From Hyphomonadaceae bacterium (GTDB taxonomy: Bacteria; Pseudomonadota; Alphaproteobacteria; Caulobacterales; Hyphomonadaceae), in the NCBI GenBank assembly GCA_947474455.1, contig CANJIL010000015.1, forward strand, positions 1-56,878: a stretch of 56,878 bases of DNA. The letters are read 5' to 3'. Below the pieces are notes generated by a model. The model was not told where the DNA came from. It saw only the letters and a list, made by a program, of their open reading frames with translations, and did not search any database. Below, in pieces: positions 52,217 through 56,878 of this stretch (positions are counted from its first letter, which is position 1; every line of letters starts with the position of its first letter). The position numbers and the translations under genes were made by a program.

Positions 52217-53143
52217 TGTATTTTCAGTAGTTAGTCCGGCTTCGGCACGCGTGTAGGTGCAGATCGCCTGGGCGATCTCGCTCATGTGCCGGCGCAGCGT
52301 CAGAAAGCCTTCGTGAGGCTCGACCGTCGCCTCGTCGAGGTAAAGCCGGCGGCGAATCTCAATCTGCAGGGCGTGGCGGCCGAGCAAAGGCTGACCGTGG
52401 GCCAGGGTTGCGTAACCGCCAGCGTAAGGCGTGTTTCTGGCGGTGGTATAACCCCGGGCGCGGAACAGCGCTTCGACATAGTCCGCCAGCCCGTGACTGC
52501 AGGATGCGCCGAAACGGTCGCCAATGATGATATCCGGGGAGCGCTTTGCTTCGGTTTCCGCCGGCATCGAATGGCAATCGATCAGCCAGGCCTGCCCGAA
52601 CATGGCCTGGGCCCGCCGCAGCAGCGCTTCCAGCGCGCGGTGATAAGGCCTGTAAACCTGCTCCAGCCGCCGTTCAGCCTCTTCCCGCAAGATCTTCCGC
52701 CGATAAATCGCGGCGCCGTTGAAGGCCACCCTGGGAATGCAGCCAAGGCCGGCGTCGACCCGGGGTGAACGCTGGGAGAACCAGCCGGGAGCCGGATCTT
52801 CAAACATGGCGGGATCCATTTCGGACTCGGCCCGGTTCAGGTCGACGAAGCCACGCGCCACAAGGCCGCAGATCACGGGCGATCCGGACGCATGAACGTC
52901 CGCTAGCAGCCGGTCGACATACGCGTCCTCGATCCGCCGCAGGTCGAGGGTCGACGCCGCGCACGTCTCCAGAAACCCCTTCGGATAAAGCCGGCCGGAG
53001 TGGGGAGAGGCAAAAACCGCAGGCGAAACGATCGAAACCGGCTCGTCAATGGAAAAGGAAAACCCGGTCCGTTCCGCCTCTGGCGAACGGGATTTCGAAG
53101 CGGCAGCCGCCGGATCGGAGAAAATCATGAGCCCGGGAAACAT
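52157..53143 (-). CDS. N-formylglutamate amidohydrolase-family protein
   Basis: 328 residues. FGase fold: VFASPHSGRLYPKGF, GFVDLNRAE, WLIDCHSMPAE, then NTPYAGGYATLAHGQP and QIEIRRRLYLDE. His/Asp metal ligands are in place. Usually cleaves N-formylglutamate in histidine breakdown, but the family member paired with cpdR has no proven substrate. Starts at 53143 or 53128; neither has a strong ribosome site. The final ~20 residues are coded over the small-RNA terminator. Confidence 0.85.
   Translation of the reverse strand: MFPGLMIFSDPAAAASKSRSPEAERTGFSFSIDEPVSIVSPAVFASPHSGRLYPKGFLETCAASTLDLRRIEDAYVDRLLADVHASGSPVICGLVARGFVDLNRAESEMDPAMFEDPAPGWFSQRSPRVDAGLGCIPRVAFNGAAIYRRKILREEAERRLEQVYRPYHRALEALLRRAQAMFGQAWLIDCHSMPAETEAKRSPDIIIGDRFGASCSHGLADYVEALFRARGYTTARNTPYAGGYATLAHGQPLLGRHALQIEIRRRLYLDEATVEPHEGFLTLRRHMSEIAQAICTYTRAEAGLTTENTKKKAALDTSAAKGLGRKRP
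52184..52216 (+). terminator. Rho-independent terminator of the small RNA
   Basis: GGCCGCGCTGG-TAT-CCAGCGCGGCC then TTCTTCTTTG: an 11-bp perfect stem, 3-base loop and T-rich tail on the plus strand. No plus-strand protein gene precedes it, which is what points to an RNA gene. Confidence 0.85.
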
Positions 53144-53252
53144 TCGCCCATATTTTCGGACCCAGCGTCCGGGTCAAGGCGTGTTCATACCTGCTTTACC
53201 ATGCCGGATCACAAATCGTACCTTAACTCGTCGGTCGAAGATTCGGGACTTC

Positions 53253-53612
53253 ATGGCCAAGATTCTCCTTGCCGAGGACGACGACAGCCTTCGGGGCTTC
53301 CTCGTCAATGCGCTGAAACGCGCGGGACATGTCGTCAAAGACTTTGACGAGGGCCGAACCGCCCTCAAAGCGCTCGAGCGGGAAGTCTTCGACCTTCTGC
53401 TGACCGACATCGTCATGCCGGGTCTCGATGGCATCGAGCTCGCCCGCCGTGGCGCTGAACTCGATCCCGCGATGAAAATCGTCTTCATCACCGGCTTTGC
53501 CGGCGTCGCCCTTTCGCCCGGCGGTCCCACGCCAGCCGGGGCCAAGGTGCTTTCCAAGCCTTTCCACCTGCGTGAACTGGTGGACGAGGTCGAGCGGGTC
53601 ATGGCGGCCTGA
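53253..53612 (+). CDS. cpdR: CpdR-type single-domain response regulator
   Basis: 119 residues, one receiver domain only: KILLAEDDDSLRGFLVNALK, phospho-Asp in LLLTDIVMPGLDG, and Lys in KVLSKPFHLRELVDEV. In Caulobacter, unphosphorylated CpdR brings ClpXP to the pole to degrade CtrA and other substrates. Sequence and pairing with the amidohydrolase support the name. ATG 53253 gives the conserved start. The CckA-ChpT relay that phosphorylates it lies elsewhere. Confidence 0.9.
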   Translation: MAKILLAEDDDSLRGFLVNALKRAGHVVKDFDEGRTALKALEREVFDLLLTDIVMPGLDGIELARRGAELDPAMKIVFITGFAGVALSPGGPTPAGAKVLSKPFHLRELVDEVERVMAA

Positions 53613-53699
53613 CCTAGGTCAGCGGCTGGCATTGACGCCCGCCCCCTGCACATGCATTACACCCGCCTCGCCCGGAAGGGCGCTTTTCGAGGCTGGTCC

Positions 53700-53774
53700 G
53701 GGCGGTTAGCTCAGCGGTAGAGCACTACCTTGACATGGTAGGGGTCACAGGTTCGATCCCTGTACCGCCCACCA
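53700..53774 (+). tRNA. tRNA-Val (anticodon GAC)
   Basis: GGGCGGT acceptor pairs with ACCGCCC, followed by ACCA. The anticodon stem CTACC/GGTAG encloses TTGACAT, anticodon GAC (Val, GTC/GTT). The T-loop is TTCGATC. 75 nt including encoded CCA. It follows cpdR by 87 bp. Confidence 0.95.
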
Positions 53775-53794
53775 GCCTTGGAAGCCCCAGGGCG

Positions 53795-55714
53795 CTAGGT
53801 GTGTGCTTCACTTGTTTCCACAACGCGTGCCGACGCCAGTGTTGCCGAGACCGGGGACGGCGGAAGCTTGCGCTGCGTGTCGACCATAGCCTGCCAGTTG
53901 AACCAGCCCATAGCGCGCCGTGTGGCGCTGACCACGGGTGGCGGCTTCAAGTCTTCCGGCGTGGCGAGCGCGCGCCAGAGCCAGCTGCGGCGGCGCGGTG
54001 CGCGCGCGAGCAGCGTGGACACTTGTTTCGCGAAGACGAGGCTCAGGGCGACGGGCAGTGTCCACGCGGCGAAGCCCGGGTTAGCAAGCATGGTTGCGAC
54101 AAGAACGAGGCCGACGATCACCTGTGGTGTGAAATGCGAACCGTTGTCTGCGCCCGCCACGGCAACGCGCGCCTGTGGTCGCCAGCCTGCATCACGGCCG
54201 AGGAAGGGAGTTAGCACGGCCTGCGCCTGGCTGATCATGAGGATCGGCGCCGACGCGGCTGAAACGGCTGCTTCCACGAAGAGTCCAACGACGAAACCTG
54301 GCTGCTTTCCCCAGCCCGGCAGCCGGCCCAACGCCCACAGGATCAGCGCGAGCCACTTCGGCGACAGCACGATCAGGGCTGTCAGGAATATCAGCGAAAG
54401 ATCAGGCGTAACGGTGGCATGGTCGTCCGCGCGGCTTCCAACCCAGGCGAGGATCGCGCTGACCAGGATCAGCAAGAACCAAAGAAGCGCAGACGCATAA
54501 CCCATCACGCCAGCAAAGATGTGCGCGCGACTCACGGGATCGAAGCCCTTCGCAGCAATCAGCTTGAGGTGCTGCAGATTCCCTTGCGCCCAGCGCCTGT
54601 CGCGAGCGGCGAGATCGTCAAGCGTCGGCGGCGATTCTTCATAGCTGCCTTCGATCTCCGGCGCGATCTCGACGCGCCATCCAGCGCGGCGGAGGAGGGC
54701 GGCTTCAACGAAATCATGGCTCAGGATCTGCCCGCCAAGCGGACCGCGTCCCGGGAGATCGGGCAGGCCAGCGTGGGAGGCAAAAGCTTCCGTACGGACG
54801 ATGGCGTTGTGACCCCAGAAATTGCCGGCGCCGCCTGACCACCACGCAAGGCCGGCTCCGAAGATCTGGCCATAGGCGCGCATGGCGAATTGCTGCGAAC
54901 GCGCCATCATTGTCTGCGCGTTCACGATTGATGGCACTGTCTGGATCAACGCTGTGCCGGGCTGCGCATCCATGCGCTGCACCAGTTCGATAAGCGCTTC
55001 GGCCGACATCAGGCTGTCTGCGTCGAACACGGCCATGTAGTCGTAACGACCTCCCCAGCGGCGCACGAAGTCGGCGACGTTGCCGGCTTTGCGTCCGTGA
55101 TTGAGCGTGCGGCGACGATAGAAGATAGCGGCGTCGGGCCGTGCGATGCGCAAGCGCCGGATGGCGTTCTCTTCTTCACGCGCAAGGTCGGCGTCCGTCG
55201 TGTCGCTAAGGAAGAAAATCTCGAATGAGTCCTCTGCGCCGGCGCGCACCAGCGAGTCATGAATCGCCTGGACGCCTGCCGTCACGCGGCCAGCGTCTTC
55301 GTTGCGGATGGGGAAGACGATTGCAGTCAGGGACGTTGTGTCGAGCAGCCTCGGGATTGGCCGTTGTCCTGGTTCGCGCGAGATTAGGATGGCGGCCCCC
55401 GCCAAAGCGGTGGCGGCGGCGAGAGAGATCCAGGCAAGGTTGGCCGCGAGCAGGGCAAGGCCAACCCATTCAAGCAGCACGATACCGTCGGCATTCATGG
55501 CGGACCAGGCATGCGCCGTCGCCAGACCCGTTATCCCCAGCGTCGCCATCAGCAGCACGCCGAGGCGCCAGCGGCCGTCGGTTTCGCCGTGCACATGCAC
55601 GCGCGAGCCGGCTATCCTCTGCTGCGGCATGGCCAACGGAGATTCCGGCGGTGTCTGAGGGCCGACTGGCTTGATCGCCAGCGGGGGGGAATCGAGCTTC
55701 ACTCTGACGTCCAT
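53795..55714 (-). CDS. opgH: Osmoregulated glucan glucosyltransferase OpgH (MdoH)
   Basis: 639 residues. A short head is followed by two transmembrane helices, a GT2 domain (about 130-390) with AIVFPIRNEDAGRVTAG, FDADSLMSAEAL, LSHDFVEAALLRRAG and the QXXRW-like DRRWAQGNLQHLKL, and then further membrane helices. It polymerises the beta-1,2 glucan backbone and threads it out. ATG 55714 overlaps the end of opgG by 16 bp. The opgGH order and coupling is typical. Confidence 0.93.
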   Translation of the reverse strand: MDVRVKLDSPPLAIKPVGPQTPPESPLAMPQQRIAGSRVHVHGETDGRWRLGVLLMATLGITGLATAHAWSAMNADGIVLLEWVGLALLAANLAWISLAAATALAGAAILISREPGQRPIPRLLDTTSLTAIVFPIRNEDAGRVTAGVQAIHDSLVRAGAEDSFEIFFLSDTTDADLAREEENAIRRLRIARPDAAIFYRRRTLNHGRKAGNVADFVRRWGGRYDYMAVFDADSLMSAEALIELVQRMDAQPGTALIQTVPSIVNAQTMMARSQQFAMRAYGQIFGAGLAWWSGGAGNFWGHNAIVRTEAFASHAGLPDLPGRGPLGGQILSHDFVEAALLRRAGWRVEIAPEIEGSYEESPPTLDDLAARDRRWAQGNLQHLKLIAAKGFDPVSRAHIFAGVMGYASALLWFLLILVSAILAWVGSRADDHATVTPDLSLIFLTALIVLSPKWLALILWALGRLPGWGKQPGFVVGLFVEAAVSAASAPILMISQAQAVLTPFLGRDAGWRPQARVAVAGADNGSHFTPQVIVGLVLVATMLANPGFAAWTLPVALSLVFAKQVSTLLARAPRRRSWLWRALATPEDLKPPPVVSATRRAMGWFNWQAMVDTQRKLPPSPVSATLASARVVETSEAHT

Positions 55715-56878
55715 CGGAACAACCACGTTTCTGTTTTCTGGGAGGTAGAGTCCGTGAGGGCGGCGTGCAGTTCGATTACCGGCGCAGCGCCAGCATCGAG
55801 GTCGAAAAAGAGGGTCGCAGTCGTGTCTGCGCCGGGGACGATCCGTATGTTGGAGACAGCGCCCGACGTGGCCCACACATCGGCGCTGAAGTCTTTCGCG
55901 GTGAAACCAGCCGTCCCTTGAAACTCGATCGTGAAGCGTTGGATACGTGCGCTCTCGGGCGCAGGGACGACGTGTGTCGAGACTGCGCGCGCCACGGGCG
56001 ATAGGCGTGGCCTGTCGGACCAATGCAGCCGGTAGGCCAGACGTTGCACTGACCCAGCGCGCCAGATTTCGGCCGGGCGCCAGAAGGCGGCGACATTGTC
56101 GGCATACTCGTTGGCAGTCGGGAATTCGAGCAGACGGACTTCGCCCTTGCCCCAGTCGCCCTGCGGCTCAATCCATAGGCTGGGGCGGCGCTCGTACTTC
56201 GCTTCGGAGTCCGCATATGCTGCGGGATCGCGGCGACGCTGTTCGAGACCAAAACCAGCGAGCGTTCCCGCGAAGGCGGAGAGCTGGACGGATGAGGGAT
56301 TGGCCAGCGGACGCCAGATGTGTTCGCCGGTCAACGACAGAATGGCCAGGCCATCGCTATCATGCACTTCGGGCCGGTCATCGATTTTCGCATGTCCGTC
56401 GGATGATCCGTGCAGGTACATGCTGGACATGGGCGCGATGCCTGCTTCCGAGACGTCGATCCGTGGATGAATCTCACCCACGACATCGATGACTGCGTCT
56501 TTTCCGGGCCGGAGCACGAAGCGATAGGCCGCAGCGACCGATCGCGAGTCCGCCAGCGCCACGAAGGTCAGGGTGTCGTCGGCATTTTCAGGTTCGGCGA
56601 TCCAGAAATCGGTGAAGCGCGGGAATTCCTCGCCGGCCACTGATCCTGTGCCAATAGCGAGCGCACGGGCGGAGATGCCGTAGACCTGGCCTTCGCTGAC
56701 AGCACGGAAGTAGGTCGCGCCCTGCAAGACCGCGAACTCATAACCGATGCCGGCCTGACCCGGCTTGCTGATGGCGCGCCAGCCAGACACGCCGAGAGCG
56801 ACGCGCTCATCGTCGGTCGCTCCCGGGTAGTCGACGAAATCGATGAAGTTCGACGATGTGTGAGGTGTTGTCTCGCCG
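55699..56878 (-). CDS. opgG: Glucan biosynthesis protein OpgG (MdoG), 5' end beyond the window
   Basis: The frame runs off the window edge; 392 visible residues plus stop. SSNFIDFVDYPGATDDERVA, VLQGATYFRAVSEGQVYG, then GLAILSLTGEHIWRPLAN match the OpgG/OpgD periplasmic branch-forming proteins, which shape the glucan backbone. The signal peptide and N-terminal part lie outside. OpgG and OpgD cannot be separated from this portion; pairing with opgH favours OpgG. Confidence 0.9.
   Translation of the reverse strand, partial: GETTPHTSSNFIDFVDYPGATDDERVALGVSGWRAISKPGQAGIGYEFAVLQGATYFRAVSEGQVYGISARALAIGTGSVAGEEFPRFTDFWIAEPENADDTLTFVALADSRSVAAAYRFVLRPGKDAVIDVVGEIHPRIDVSEAGIAPMSSMYLHGSSDGHAKIDDRPEVHDSDGLAILSLTGEHIWRPLANPSSVQLSAFAGTLAGFGLEQRRRDPAAYADSEAKYERRPSLWIEPQGDWGKGEVRLLEFPTANEYADNVAAFWRPAEIWRAGSVQRLAYRLHWSDRPRLSPVARAVSTHVVPAPESARIQRFTIEFQGTAGFTAKDFSADVWATSGAVSNIRIVPGADTTATLFFDLDAGAAPVIELHAALTDSTSQKTETWLFRWTSE

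Noticed and set aside
1-56878. CRISPR array, rRNA genes or intact insertion sequences
   Set aside because: No regularly spaced repeats, no rRNA-like stretches and no complete transposase were seen on either strand.

Overview
The window looks like the chromosome of a GC-rich alphaproteobacterium, most likely of the Caulobacterales/Hyphomonadaceae type. This is inferred from a Mic60/mitofilin homologue in the hemC-hemD operon, COQ9 beside rpsU, a CpdR-type response regulator next to an N-formylglutamate amidohydrolase-like gene, a TacA-like NtrC-family regulator and a CYP153-type P450. No rRNA, CRISPR array or intact transposase was seen.

Layout. 1-1209 is the end of a probable integrated mobile element: the tail of a DUF3363 relaxase, an AlpA-like HTH protein and a tandem 11-bp repeat, stopping at the 3' end of tRNA-Thr(CGT). 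1403-5565 is the haem operon (hemC, hemD, mic60) divergent from tsaD. 5576-9207 carries a decayed flavoprotein, a PRC-barrel-like ORF, an MliC-chagasin lipoprotein, small membrane proteins and a membrane-anchored trypsin-like protease that overlaps pyrF. 10183-19521 holds a PQQ quinohaemoprotein dehydrogenase, a PadR regulator with a perfect palindromic operator, an M13 peptidase, lipoproteins, a quinone oxidoreductase, an epoxide-hydrolase-like enzyme and a SpoU-type methyltransferase. 19716-27912 holds the TacA-like regulator, rpsU (apparently starting at ATA), COQ9, a crotonase pseudogene, purE-purK, a diguanylate cyclase, a DUF1194 protein and a racemase homologue.

27967-34917 contains a transglutaminase-like protein and the translation block ffh, chorismate mutase, rpsP, GNAT, rimM (trmD does not follow), then a GT39/GT2 glycosyltransferase pair. 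35151-41979 contains a CYP153-like P450, a TIR-TM-pseudoprotease protein, a VOC protein, fhs, a lipoprotein and an acyl-CoA dehydrogenase. 42539-51890 has a GST-like protein with an Arg-rich tail, a rhomboid protease, Hsp20, a lipoprotein methyltransferase, hydrolases, an SCP2 protein, a TerB-like protein, an inositol-phosphatase/HisN protein and an XRE regulator. 52135-56878 carries a suhB/alpha-r14-like small RNA, an N-formylglutamate amidohydrolase, cpdR, tRNA-Val(GAC) and opgH-opgG for osmoregulated glucans.

Most of the window is housekeeping sequence. The accessory or unusual parts are the mobile-element edge, the TIR protein, the MliC-chagasin lipoprotein, the non-canonical rpsU start, the small RNA, the GST with a charged tail, and several decayed genes. 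The best candidate for something little described is the TIR-TM-pseudoprotease protein at 36450-38102.
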